Origin: Silicimonas sp.
Lineage (GTDB): Bacteria; Pseudomonadota; Alphaproteobacteria; Rhodobacterales; Rhodobacteraceae
Direction: 5' to 3'
Assembly (NCBI GenBank): GCA_022820365.1
Contig: JAJEFO010000016.1
Location: forward strand, 58,362-122,361
Length of the DNA: 64,000 nucleotides
Shown: positions 37,533-46,503 of the stretch, one piece after another
How the letters are laid out: the number at the start of each line of letters is the position of its first letter
How positions within the stretch are numbered: the first letter of the stretch is position 1
Translations under genes and position numbers: made by a program
Notes under the pieces: generated by a model
Told to the model about the DNA's origin: nothing
What the model saw: only the letters and a program-made list of their open reading frames with translations
Databases searched by the model: none

Positions 37533-38396
37533 CACGTAGCGAAGGCCGGCTGTTGTCCGAGCCGTTCCGAGTGCGCGGATCACTTCGCGAGTCAGGTGCG
37601 GCCTGTTAAGCGTGTAGAAATGCAGGTTCTCGACACCGCCTTCCATCAGGTCGCTACAGAGTTCCGTGCAGACGGAAATCGCCAGGAGATCATGGCGGTC
37701 GTCGCGAAGCGCAGTCTCGAAGGCGGCTGCAAGCCACGCGGGAACATGTGCGCCGCAGCGTTTCGCGAAGCTCTCCATCCTCGTCCAGTCCTCGATGGGC
37801 AGAATGCCGGGGATGATCGGCACGTCGATGCCGGCTGCATCGCAGGCATCACGAAAGCGGAAGTAGCTCTCTGCCTCGAAAAAGAACTGGGTTATTGCCG
37901 ACGATGCACCAGCGTCGACCTTGCGTTTCAGCCATTCGACATCCGCATGCGGTGAAGGTGCTTCGGGATGCGGGTCGGGATAGGCGCTGGCGCGAATCCT
38001 GAACCGGTTCAGGTCGTCAAGTGCAGAGATCAGCTCGCAACTGTCCCTGAAGCCGTCCGGATGCGGGCAGAACGTGTCCGTGCCGCTCGGCGGGTCACCT
38101 CTCAGCGCGACGATTTCCCGGACTCCAGCGGCGGAGTAGGATTCAGCTGCGGCCAACGTCTCTTCGCGGGTTGCATTGCAGCAGGTCAGATGCGCCGCAA
38201 CGGTGAGGTCGAAATGCTCCTTGATCGTCTTGACCGTGTCGAGCGTCAGGTCGCGTTGCGCGCCGCCGGCGCCGAAAGTTACGGAGATGAAGTCGGGGTC
38301 AAGAGGAGCGAGTTCGCTTACGGCTTCCCAAAGCCGGAAGGACGCCGGGACTCCCTGGGGCGGGAAGAACTCGAATGACATGCTGGGCAGGGGCAT
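37527..38396 (-). CDS. metF: Methylenetetrahydrofolate reductase MetF
   Basis: This protein of about 289 residues starts MPLPSMSFEFFPPQGVPAS, matching the family N-terminus; an in-frame start 24 codons earlier would cover the divergent promoter. Further motifs are FGAGGAQRDLTLDTV, AHLTCCNATREE, VALRGDPPSG and TQFFFEAESYFRFRD. The enzyme reduces 5,10-methylene-THF to 5-methyl-THF for methionine synthesis. It is divergent from the adjacent LysR gene, with a MetR-type site between them. Confidence 0.95.
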   Translation of the reverse strand: MPLPSMSFEFFPPQGVPASFRLWEAVSELAPLDPDFISVTFGAGGAQRDLTLDTVKTIKEHFDLTVAAHLTCCNATREETLAAAESYSAAGVREIVALRGDPPSGTDTFCPHPDGFRDSCELISALDDLNRFRIRASAYPDPHPEAPSPHADVEWLKRKVDAGASSAITQFFFEAESYFRFRDACDAAGIDVPIIPGILPIEDWTRMESFAKRCGAHVPAWLAAAFETALRDDRHDLLAISVCTELCSDLMEGGVENLHFYTLNRPHLTREVIRALGTARTTAGLRYVA

Positions 38397-38445
38397 TGGC
38401 TTGAGATTCCTTTCGGTTGAGGAGCTTGTGCCACAGCGCGTATTG

Positions 38446-38458
38446 TGAGACAATTTCA
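38446..38458. promoter_or_regulatory. MetR box between metF and metR
   Basis: TGAGACAATTTCA matches the enterobacterial MetR consensus TGAA-N5-TTCA with a single mismatch. It lies in the 92-base divergent interval, 50 bases from the metF start and 31 from the metR start. LysR-type proteins commonly bind such shared intervals. Confidence 0.6.
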
Positions 38459-38488
38459 TAATATTCACTAAGATTATGAGGCTGACAC

Positions 38489-39400
38489 ATGTACTTCGAG
38501 CTGCGCCATCTGCGCACGATCAAGGCGATCAACGACGCAGGTGGTCTCGCGCGGGCTGCGGACCAGATGAACATTACCCAGTCCGCCCTCAGCCATCAGG
38601 TGAAAGGGCTCGAGGATCAGGCTGGTGTAGAACTCTTTGTTCGTCGCACGAAGCCGCTGCGGCTCTCGGCTGCGGGTATGCGGTTCCTGAAGCTTGCAGA
38701 ACGGGTCCTTCCCGAGGTGGAGGCGCTGGAGGAGGACTTCCGCAATCTTCGACAAGGACGCTCGGGAAGGCTGCACATCGCAATCGAGTGCCATGCATGC
38801 TTCGAATGGCTCTTTCCGGTTTTGGAGCAGTTTCGTCGGGCTTGGCCGGATGTGGACGTGGACATTCGTCCTGGTCTGGCCTTCGATGCATTGCCCGCGC
38901 TTCAGCGGGAGGATGTCGACGTTGTCGTCTCATCGGACCCGGAAAGCCTGGACGGAATCGACTTTTCGGCACTCTTTGATTATGAGCCAGTCTTTGTCGC
39001 GTCGTCGCAGCACCCGCTTGCCGCCAAGGACTTTGTCGTCGCTGATGACTTTCGCGACGTGACCCTGATCACCTATCCGGTTGATCGATCCAGGCTTGAC
39101 GTATTCACGGAATTGCTCCTGCCCGCAAAGGTCGAACCTCGCGCAATCCGCCAAGTGGAATTGACGGCCGTAATCTTGCTGCTCGTAGCATCAAATCGAG
39201 GCGTGGCCGTCCTTCCCGACTGGGTGTTGCGGGACGTGAAGCTTGATTCCGACTACGTGACCCGGCCGCTGACCAAAAGGGGCATCACAAGACGGCTCTA
39301 CGCGGCGACGCGAGATAAGGACACCAGCCAGCCGTTCATGGCGTACTTGCTGCGCCTGGCACGCACGGAACCGCTGAAGCCTCGGCGCATGTCGGCCTGA
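38489..39400 (+). CDS. metR: LysR-family regulator MetR
   Basis: This 303-residue protein has a LysR helix-turn-helix (LRTIKAINDAGGLARAADQM, NITQSALSHQVKGLEDQAG) and an effector domain including RLHIAIECHACFEWLFPVL, which is typical of MetR. In known bacteria it binds homocysteine and controls met genes. Its divergent placement against metF supports the assignment. The ATG at 38489 is the natural LysR start. Confidence 0.9.
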   Translation: MYFELRHLRTIKAINDAGGLARAADQMNITQSALSHQVKGLEDQAGVELFVRRTKPLRLSAAGMRFLKLAERVLPEVEALEEDFRNLRQGRSGRLHIAIECHACFEWLFPVLEQFRRAWPDVDVDIRPGLAFDALPALQREDVDVVVSSDPESLDGIDFSALFDYEPVFVASSQHPLAAKDFVVADDFRDVTLITYPVDRSRLDVFTELLLPAKVEPRAIRQVELTAVILLLVASNRGVAVLPDWVLRDVKLDSDYVTRPLTKRGITRRLYAATRDKDTSQPFMAYLLRLARTEPLKPRRMSA

Positions 39401-39614
39401 GCCTGCGCAAACTGGTTTCCTGGCCGAGTCAGCATGGCTTGGGAAAAACAACCTTGCGTCACATCCAAGCTTCGACCAGCCGGCGCCCCTTCAGGATTGT
39501 CTAGCCACGATTGGCCGCACGAAAACACCACGCACCTGTTCGAGTGACCAGCCCGGCATGTCGATTCATTCTTCCAATCCCGCTTTGCCCGGCCGGTAGC
39601 TGCCAAGTTTCATG
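39401..39614. other. Gene-free stretch after metR
   Basis: About 210 bases without a recognisable gene; it is the left part of an almost 800-base gene-poor interval that ends at the GST gene. Confidence 0.4.
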
Positions 39615-39725
39615 TCAACTTGCAGCGAGTGGCGTCGGTAGTCTTTCCGCAGAAAATGTGGCGTCTGCAATATCCGACGTCGTTATGGGACTTTCCGTTT
39701 CAATGACTGTCAGTTCCTCGGTCAT
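39615..39725 (-). CDS. 36-codon frame overlapping the antitoxin relic
   Basis: The minus strand has ATG at 39725 overlapping the stop of the antitoxin relic (ATGA) and encodes MTEELTVIETESPITTSDIA followed by DATFSAERLPTPLAAS. It is acidic and hydrophilic. The ATGA overlap is the only support; it may be a remnant or chance. Confidence 0.2.
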   Translation of the reverse strand: MTEELTVIETESPITTSDIADATFSAERLPTPLAAS

Positions 39726-39890
39726 GCTCTGCCTATCCCATTGGTCGCCAGTGGATCGAGCGACACCTTAAGTCCAAGAGCATTGGCAACCTTCAGAACG
39801 GTGGAGAGTGGGGAATTCCCTTCTCTCGACAGCGCCCTAGCCAAGCCGACGCCGCATATCTCGACTTCGCGGCGAGCGCCTAGGGCCGCG
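39722..39890 (-). pseudogene. Decayed HigA/COG3636-type antitoxin, C-terminal part
   Basis: The minus strand reads LARALSREGNSPLSTVLKVA then NALGLKVSLDPL, the hallmark C-terminus of XRE-type addiction-module antidotes (ALS-EGNP-LSTVLKV--ALGLK). Upstream the helix-turn-helix is only partly readable (ALGARREVEICGVG) and there is no good start codon. No toxin gene is seen next to it. It looks like the remains of a toxin-antitoxin pair. Confidence 0.65.
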
Positions 39891-40194
39891 TGACTCCCCG
39901 GACGTGGGAAGGCTTGTCTCCGCCAAAGAAATTTCTTCTATGTGACCTTGGGCCGAAAACAGGCTTAGGTCGCGAAGTGCATGGGTGCCGCCGCGCTGCC
40001 TGGCCAAGAGCCGTCGTCTTCAGGCGACGGAGTGCTCACCAAAATTGACCGAAGACCCAGAAGGGGTTCGGAGTTGAACGACGATATTCTAAGGCAGTGC
40101 GGGAGTCCCGAAGGCCAGTTTGGCGCAATTGCAGCGGTTAGGCAGGACCAGCGATCGTAGATTGAATTCGCGCTCGTTCCGTCTTGGCCAAAGA
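39891..40194. other. Gene-free stretch before the GST gene
   Basis: About 300 bases without supported genes. A toxin gene would be expected here if the antitoxin relic had been intact, but none can be read. Confidence 0.4.
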
Positions 40195-40833
40195 TCAGTA
40201 GTCAGGGTCGGCAAACCAGGGCTCGTAAACTCGCTGCACGGTTGGTCTTTGCGCCACAACGCTCGCTACACGCTTTACGTTTGGAAATTCTTCGATTGTT
40301 GGATGCCCCTTCGCCGGGCGCAGCCACGTGGTCAGCATGAACAGGTAGATGTCGGCGGCGCTGAAGCGATCGCCCAGCACCCATTCATTGCGGTCTATCT
40401 GCTGGTCAACTACCGACCAGGTCTCTCGTAATCGACGGTTGCCCCGCAGTTGCACGCCGTGTTCTCCTCGGGGAGAATTGGCAAATCGGTCGGGATAGTA
40501 GGTGAGCTGAAACGCGTTCTGTACCGAGTTGGAAAAGTAGACGAGCGTTTGGAGAAAGAGCGCTCGTGTCGGTTCGTCTATCGGGGGTGCGAGTCGAGAT
40601 TCGGGATGACGGTCACACAAGAAGATCGTTATCGCGGCGCATTCATACATGGCGCCTGAATCCCACAATAGCACTGGAACCCAGCCATTTGGGTTGATCT
40701 CCAATTGCTCGGGCGGTCGTTGTTCACCTATCATGATCGACGTTTCGAGAAGCTCGTACGGAGCGCCGATTTCGTCTAGGATGACCCGGACGCCCATGGA
40801 AGCGCTTTTGAGCGCGTAGTAGAGTTTGTACAT
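40195..40833 (-). CDS. Glutathione S-transferase family protein
   Basis: This 212-residue protein has the N-terminal thioredoxin-like domain (YKLYYALKSASMGVRVILDE, then NPNGWVPVLLWDSGAMYECA with the cis-proline and the glutathione-binding acid/alcohol pair) and an all-helical C-terminal domain (VLGDRFSAADIYLFMLTTWL). It probably conjugates or reduces electrophiles with glutathione. It stands alone on the minus strand; 171 bases separate it from the alcohol dehydrogenase gene. Confidence 0.9.
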   Translation of the reverse strand: MYKLYYALKSASMGVRVILDEIGAPYELLETSIMIGEQRPPEQLEINPNGWVPVLLWDSGAMYECAAITIFLCDRHPESRLAPPIDEPTRALFLQTLVYFSNSVQNAFQLTYYPDRFANSPRGEHGVQLRGNRRLRETWSVVDQQIDRNEWVLGDRFSAADIYLFMLTTWLRPAKGHPTIEEFPNVKRVASVVAQRPTVQRVYEPWFADPDY

Positions 40834-41004
40834 CGCAATTTCCCTCAGTAAGCCCTGATGAGTTGCGCGGCTTGGCGAGCTTTCTCGAATCTAGTCACCA
40901 GATCAAGCCTCGGTGAATTGAGGGTTGATGGCACCCAATCTCAGCGTCTGTTCCCTTGATCACCATGCGCTGCCAAGCTGACCAATTCGGCAGATACGCA
41001 TGTG

Positions 41005-42174
41005 TCAGCGGGCCTGCGAGATAGCCGTCGTCACGAGGTCGCGGATCTCAGCCACAGAGGCTCGCCTTGGGTTGGTAGCAGCGGCGCTGTCTTGAATGGC
41101 CTTCTGGGCGATCCTGCCTGCGCAGTCTGCAGGAACGCCAATTTCACCAAGTGACCTGGGTATTTCGATCTCATCCAGTATTGATTCGACTGCGCGGATG
41201 AATCCTTCAACGGTCCGATCCTCAATGCCCATCGCCTCCGCCATTCGGATCACCTTGGCATCCAGGCCTGGCAGGTTGAATCGCAACACCACCGGCAAAA
41301 TGATCGCATTGGTCAGGCCGTGTTGCGTGTCGTACTCGGCACCGACCATATGTGAGATTGCATGCACAAGGCCAAGCCCTTTGAGAAAGGAAATCCCGGC
41401 AAGGCAAGACCCAGCAAGCATCCCGCTGCGCGCTTCAAGATTGTTCGGTTCGCGGACAGAGACGGGAAGCAATTTCGCCACCAGCGACAGCCCCTCAAGT
41501 GCGGCTCCGTCGCACAGCGGATGGAAACCAGGCACGAGATAGGCCTCTATCGCGTGGGTCATGGCGTCTGCCCCAGTCCAGGCTGTCAGGTTCGGAGGCA
41601 AACCAAGCGTCAAATTCGGATCGAGCAAGGCCAAAGCCGGTTTGCATTTTGGGTGCCATATGCAGAACTTCATTCCTTTCTCGACATGGGTCACCATCGC
41701 CGTGCTTTCGGTTTCGGCGCCGGTGCCGGCAGTGGTGGGGACTGTGATCAAGGCTGGAAACTCTGACACGACATCAGGCACGGGTCTTTCATACTCGAAC
41801 GCCCAAAGGTCCACGCCGCTCTTCACCGTCAGACAGATGGCTTTCCCGCCGTCCATCGCGCTTCCGCCCCCGATGGCGATAATGCCATCATGGTCGCCAG
41901 CGACAAATGCCGCGCACCCGGCCCCGATCTCGTCATCACGCGGATTTGGCGAAATGTTGCGGAACAGGTCCGATTCCAGGCCCGATTGCGCCAAGTACGC
42001 TTGCAGCTGCCCAATGAACGGCAAGCCATCGCTACCGCTGTCGGTAACAATCAGTGGCCTCTTGATGCCTATACCGTGGCATCTGTCCCCGATTTCCGCC
42101 AAGCGGCCGGGACCAAACGTGATGGGCACTGGAATCGTCCAGTCCTGAGGTTCGAGAATGTCGGACTTAGCCAT
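41005..42174 (-). CDS. Iron-containing alcohol dehydrogenase
   Basis: This protein of about 389 residues has the family's nucleotide-binding GGGSAMDGGKAICL, PTTAGTGAETESTAM, and the metal-ligand region TGADAMTHAIEAYL, GLGLVHAISHMVGAEYDTQH. The type III fold uses iron or zinc and NAD(P). The substrate may be a short alcohol or 4-hydroxybutyrate-like acid; this cannot be settled from sequence. The ATG at 42174 is used because it has GGGACAGG before it. Confidence 0.92.
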   Translation of the reverse strand: MAKSDILEPQDWTIPVPITFGPGRLAEIGDRCHGIGIKRPLIVTDSGSDGLPFIGQLQAYLAQSGLESDLFRNISPNPRDDEIGAGCAAFVAGDHDGIIAIGGGSAMDGGKAICLTVKSGVDLWAFEYERPVPDVVSEFPALITVPTTAGTGAETESTAMVTHVEKGMKFCIWHPKCKPALALLDPNLTLGLPPNLTAWTGADAMTHAIEAYLVPGFHPLCDGAALEGLSLVAKLLPVSVREPNNLEARSGMLAGSCLAGISFLKGLGLVHAISHMVGAEYDTQHGLTNAIILPVVLRFNLPGLDAKVIRMAEAMGIEDRTVEGFIRAVESILDEIEIPRSLGEIGVPADCAGRIAQKAIQDSAAATNPRRASVAEIRDLVTTAISQAR

Positions 42175-42518
42175 GTTGTGCCTGTCCCAGGTGAATTGAT
42201 TGATGACGCAGTCCATCTTACTTCGCCCTGCACAACATCACATGAAAATCCGGTTGAACAAGGGCACAGAGCTGCACAGGCCTCAACAGCGGCCCGCGTG
42301 GGGGCTGGCAAAGATGTCAACCGGCCTGCTGCCAATTTGATGGTTGCATCCGAATGTGTCTTGAGCGGAGCCTCGTGTCCGTTGCCGTTGGGTCTCCTTG
42401 AACGGTATCCGGTGAGGAGAATCAAATTGTGCTTGGATCATTTCAGGCGGCGCTTGGCTTACGGCATCTGATCACCAAGGTGGCCAATCGGATGCGACGG
42501 ATTTTCCGCTCGAGACGC
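42175..42518. other. Intergenic stretch between alcohol dehydrogenase and SulP gene
   Basis: About 340 bases without a gene I can support; it presumably contains the alcohol dehydrogenase promoter. Confidence 0.5.
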
Positions 42519-44765
42519 TTACTTGTTCCCTGATGCGACATTTCCCTGGCTGCCGGAAATGTCAGCAGGGGCGCCGTCTCTCTGTTCCAGTCCAAATTGT
42601 CTGGCGAGCAAGAATCGATAAAGCTTGAAGGCGAGCCGTTCTTCGTTCGCCTCCAGCTGGTGCCGTGCAGCCGATGTCATTGCCATCGTTCGGCATGCCT
42701 CGTCTGCAACCACCGATGCAGTTTGCATACCGAACGCATCTGCCTGCCCGATCGCATCGCCTGGACCGAATTGATGCAGGCGCGAACCTTCGCCGTCGCG
42801 CGCGGAGGCCCGGCCGGAGATCAAGAATTGCAGCCGCAATTGGGGGCCATCCGCACCCACCAAGGTCTCTTCGGCGGCATATTCGCAAGGCGTGAGCCAG
42901 TCGCGAAGTTCATTCATCAAGTCCTCGAATTCGATTTGCCCTTCCAGATGGCGTTCGAGATTGCGGCCGACGTGCTCCAGCAAGGCAGAGCGTTGGCCAT
43001 CGGCTGTGGTCGCACCTGCCCTCCAGGCCGCGATGACGATGTCCTCGCAGCATTCGAGGGCGCGGTCCGTATCTGGCTTCAAAATCAGTTCCGCAAATGC
43101 CGCTTCCGGCAGGCTTCGCCTCAGGCTTGAACTCAGTTGATCGGACACCGCGCTCAAAACTACCTTCGTTCCGACTTCGTTTGCCGCCCACAGAAACCGG
43201 GACAGCGCGTTTACTGCAGAGAAGTCGAAGCCTGAGACGGCGGTGAAATCCAGCATCAAGCAGACAGGAGGGGAAGGACCCTCGACGGACTGTCTGAGGC
43301 GGCTGATCAGCGGGTCGGCGCTGCCGAAGAAGATGTAGCCGCGCAACTGATAGACGTACGCCCGCCCGCCTTCCTCCAGCAAAATTGCCCGATCAGGTAT
43401 GCTCCGCGCCTTGTTGCTTCGCCGTTCGCGCACTGTGAACTTGGATTCAATCAGGTCGGTGCGGCTGAGGCGCACGGTGAAGAATACGAGCGTGGCCAAC
43501 ATGCCTGCGCCTACGCCTTCAATCAGGCCGAAGAGGACAATCACGGCGAAAATCATCACGACGATGGCAAATTCCGCCCGGGGAAGGAGCTTGCGGTTCT
43601 TGGCCAGCCCCTCGTCCAGCATTCCCAAGCCCGCGAAGATCAGGATGCCGCCGACAAGGGCCGTCGGGACAAATTCCAGCATCTCGTCTCCGAGGAAGAG
43701 GGCGAAGCCGATGACCGACGCGGCAACAATGCCAGTAAGTCGAGTGGTGGCCTTGAGCAGTTTGCTGCGCAGCGATGAGGGCACGATCAGCGTTGCCACG
43801 GTCCCGCCACCGAAGCTGGCAACCACACTGGCAAGTCCGCATGCACTGAACTCGCGATTCCAGTCGAGATCCTCATTTACGGCAAGTTCAAGCCCGGCAA
43901 CATTCATGACGACGCAAATGAACGCGATCAGCATCAGCGTCAAAATGTTGGGGACTTGGCCGGCCAATGCGTCCCATTCCACAAGTGCCAGATCGGCGGG
44001 CAGCAGTGCAGGCCACAGGCCTCCGTCAGCCGTGCTCGCGAGCAGCAGGCCGGTTGTCCGCGCTTCTTCCCCGGAAACGCCTAAGGTGCCGAGGACGAGA
44101 TGGTATGCACCGATCGCTGCGATCGCGCTTGTCGGCAGAATCAGCGCATTGCCCCAGCGCTTCAACGCGACATAGAGCGCTATCCCGTACGCTGCGCCCG
44201 GAAGCCAAGTCCACAACACGGCGGGCTCCAGAAGCGCGGAAGCCGCTCGCCATTCTGGAGTCGCCCCCATGAGCGAAATGGCCGCCAGGCACACGGTGCC
44301 CCCGATTCCAGAGACGAACCCGGCAGCGACGGGGTAGGGGATGAAACGTACCAGATTAGTGAGACGGAATCGCCCTATCATGAGGCAGCAAATTCCTGTG
44401 GCGAGCGAACCGATCATGAGTGCACAGGCCACCGTGACGAACAGCGACAGCCCGTGCCCAGCCGTTGTGCTCGCGATCAAAGCCATGATGATCACGAGCG
44501 CTGGAGTCAGGCCTGCGACCGCACCAGGATAGCCACCCGTCAGCGTGACGATCAGGCAGCCAACGAAGTTCCCGAACAGGATCATGCCGATGCCTTGGGA
44601 AGAATAGGGTGCCAGTTCGCCGGAAAAGATGAAGCTTCCGAAGGCAATTTGGGCAACGAGCAGAGCGAGACCGGATGTGAATCCCGCTGAAAGCGCTGGA
44701 ACGGCTTTCGCCGACAGGACATCCTTACGAAGTTCGGATCCAAGATTCCGGAGGGCTGGTGTCAT
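42519..44765 (-). CDS. SulP-family anion transporter with STAS and cNMP-binding domains
   Basis: This 748-residue inner-membrane protein has about a dozen hydrophobic segments (20-440) with SulP/SLC26 features (GGYPGAVAGLTPALVIIMAL, PYPVAAGFVSGIGGTVCL), then a STAS domain at roughly 465-580 (YIFFGSADPLISRLR, LMLDFTAVSGFDFSAVNALS) and a C-terminal cyclic-nucleotide-binding domain at roughly 623-725 (LQFLISGRASA, LHQFGPGDAIGQ). It likely transports sulfate, bicarbonate or another anion. The extra cNMP domain suggests that a nucleotide second messenger controls transport. It lies downstream of trpE with a 228-base gap. Confidence 0.92.
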   Translation of the reverse strand: MTPALRNLGSELRKDVLSAKAVPALSAGFTSGLALLVAQIAFGSFIFSGELAPYSSQGIGMILFGNFVGCLIVTLTGGYPGAVAGLTPALVIIMALIASTTAGHGLSLFVTVACALMIGSLATGICCLMIGRFRLTNLVRFIPYPVAAGFVSGIGGTVCLAAISLMGATPEWRAASALLEPAVLWTWLPGAAYGIALYVALKRWGNALILPTSAIAAIGAYHLVLGTLGVSGEEARTTGLLLASTADGGLWPALLPADLALVEWDALAGQVPNILTLMLIAFICVVMNVAGLELAVNEDLDWNREFSACGLASVVASFGGGTVATLIVPSSLRSKLLKATTRLTGIVAASVIGFALFLGDEMLEFVPTALVGGILIFAGLGMLDEGLAKNRKLLPRAEFAIVVMIFAVIVLFGLIEGVGAGMLATLVFFTVRLSRTDLIESKFTVRERRSNKARSIPDRAILLEEGGRAYVYQLRGYIFFGSADPLISRLRQSVEGPSPPVCLMLDFTAVSGFDFSAVNALSRFLWAANEVGTKVVLSAVSDQLSSSLRRSLPEAAFAELILKPDTDRALECCEDIVIAAWRAGATTADGQRSALLEHVGRNLERHLEGQIEFEDLMNELRDWLTPCEYAAEETLVGADGPQLRLQFLISGRASARDGEGSRLHQFGPGDAIGQADAFGMQTASVVADEACRTMAMTSAARHQLEANEERLAFKLYRFLLARQFGLEQRDGAPADISGSQGNVASGNK

Positions 44766-44993
44766 GCGGTTGCCTCACAGATGCAAGTTACGACTCCAAT
44801 TTCAGCCCAACTACAAAATGCTGGTACCAGCTTGCCCTTCTTCTGAGGCTGTGAGGCGGTTGCGAGACATGTCAAGCACTTTGTCCCGCCTGATCGATGG
44901 TCATTGCCCGGCGGATGAAAGCATGATCCCGTTCCGGCGCTTTGTCTGGGACTGCAATTGCGGAAGAGCGCACGGCAGCGTGAAAGTGCTGGC

Positions 44994-46502
44994 TCAGTTC
45001 CCGCTTCGCACGAAACGGCCCGCATCTTCGGCAGCCTTTCTGAGGGCGTCTGACTTGTTGACCGTCTCGATCCATTCCGTCTCAGGATCGCTGTCCCAGA
45101 CGATCCCGCCGCCCGCCTGGATATGGAGCTTTCGGTCCTTCAATACGGAGGTGCGAAGGGCGATGCACATGTCCATGTCGCCGCAAGCACTGAAGTAGCC
45201 GACTCCTCCGCCATAGATTCCACGCTTCTCGGGTTCGATCTCGTCGATGATCTCCATTGCCCGGACCTTGGGTGCACCTGACAGCGTTCCGGCAGGTAGT
45301 CCCGCAAGCAAGGCAGAGAGCGCGTCGTGCTCATCCGAAAGTTCGCCAACGACGTTGGAAACGATGTGCATCACGTGACTGTAGCGTTCGATCGTGAACT
45401 CCTCGGTAGGTCGCACGGTGCCGATCTTGGCCACGCGACCGACATCGTTGCGGCCCAAATCGAGGAGCATCAGGTGCTCGGCAAGTTCCTTTTCATCCGC
45501 CAGCAACTCCGCCTCCAGGGCACGATCCTCTTCTGGCGTTTGCCCTCGAGCGCGCGTGCCCGCGATGGGCCGAATGGTGACTTCGCCGTCGAAGACTCGA
45601 ACCAGGATTTCAGGCGATGCACCGATGACCTGAAAGCTGCCGAAGTCGAAGTGAAACATGAAGGGCGAAGGGTTGATCCGGCGCAACGCGCGATAAAGCG
45701 AGAATGGCTGGAGCTCGAACGGCAATGTCCATCGCTGGGACGGGACAACCTGGAAGATATCGCCTGCCGCAATGTACTCGCGTGCCTTCTTGACCGCTGC
45801 CAAGTAGTCTTCCTTGGAAAAGTTCGAAACCGGCTCCAATACGCCTGCCTCGTCGCCGAAGTCACGGCCTGACGGGGGCAGGGGCCGATCAAGATCGCGG
45901 ACGGCATCCATCACGCGTTCAGCGGCCTGGTTGTACGCAGCACGCGCGGAAAGGCCGGAAGCGGTCCACGCTGGAGAGACCACGATCACCTCGCCCTTGA
46001 CGCCGTCAAGCACGGCGACCACCGAGGGGCGCAGCAGCACTGCATCGGGGAGACCCAGTGGATCCGGGTTCACTTCTGGCAATATCTCGACGAGCCGAAT
46101 CATGTCGTAGCCGAGATAACCAAACAGTCCGGCTGAGGCGGCTGGGAGGTCTGCCGGAAGAATGATGCGGCTTTCGCTGATGATCTTCCTGAGCGAGGTG
46201 AGGGGGTCTGCCTGTTCCTCTTCGAAGGCAAACGGGTCATGGCGGAAACTCCGGTTGATCCGGGCCTTCTTCCCATGACACTCCCAAATGAGATCCGGTT
46301 TCATGCCAATGATCGAGTAACGTCCACGTACTTCGCCACCGGTTACGCTCTCGAGGAGAAACGAATGTGCCTGCGCGCCCGTGAGGCGCATCATCAACGA
46401 GACTGGCGTATCCAGGTCTGCAGCAAGGCGCGTATAGACCAACTGGTTTTCGCCGCGCTCGTAGGCCGCCTCGAAGGCGTCGAAAGACGGTTCCGGCGTC
46501 AT
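44994..46502 (-). CDS. trpE: Anthranilate synthase component I TrpE
   Basis: This 502-residue enzyme makes anthranilate from chorismate with glutamine or ammonia. The feedback site for tryptophan is visible as SFLLES, and catalytic motifs are VVPSQRWTLPF, NPSPFMFHFDFGSFQVIG, IRPIAGTRARG, LDLGRNDVGRV and GTLSGAPKVRAMEIIDE. Its ATG is one base after the ppiD stop (TGACATG), so the two genes are coupled. The glutaminase gene trpG is not in the window. Confidence 0.95.
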   Translation of the reverse strand: MTPEPSFDAFEAAYERGENQLVYTRLAADLDTPVSLMMRLTGAQAHSFLLESVTGGEVRGRYSIIGMKPDLIWECHGKKARINRSFRHDPFAFEEEQADPLTSLRKIISESRIILPADLPAASAGLFGYLGYDMIRLVEILPEVNPDPLGLPDAVLLRPSVVAVLDGVKGEVIVVSPAWTASGLSARAAYNQAAERVMDAVRDLDRPLPPSGRDFGDEAGVLEPVSNFSKEDYLAAVKKAREYIAAGDIFQVVPSQRWTLPFELQPFSLYRALRRINPSPFMFHFDFGSFQVIGASPEILVRVFDGEVTIRPIAGTRARGQTPEEDRALEAELLADEKELAEHLMLLDLGRNDVGRVAKIGTVRPTEEFTIERYSHVMHIVSNVVGELSDEHDALSALLAGLPAGTLSGAPKVRAMEIIDEIEPEKRGIYGGGVGYFSACGDMDMCIALRTSVLKDRKLHIQAGGGIVWDSDPETEWIETVNKSDALRKAAEDAGRFVRSGN

Positions 46503-46503
46503 G

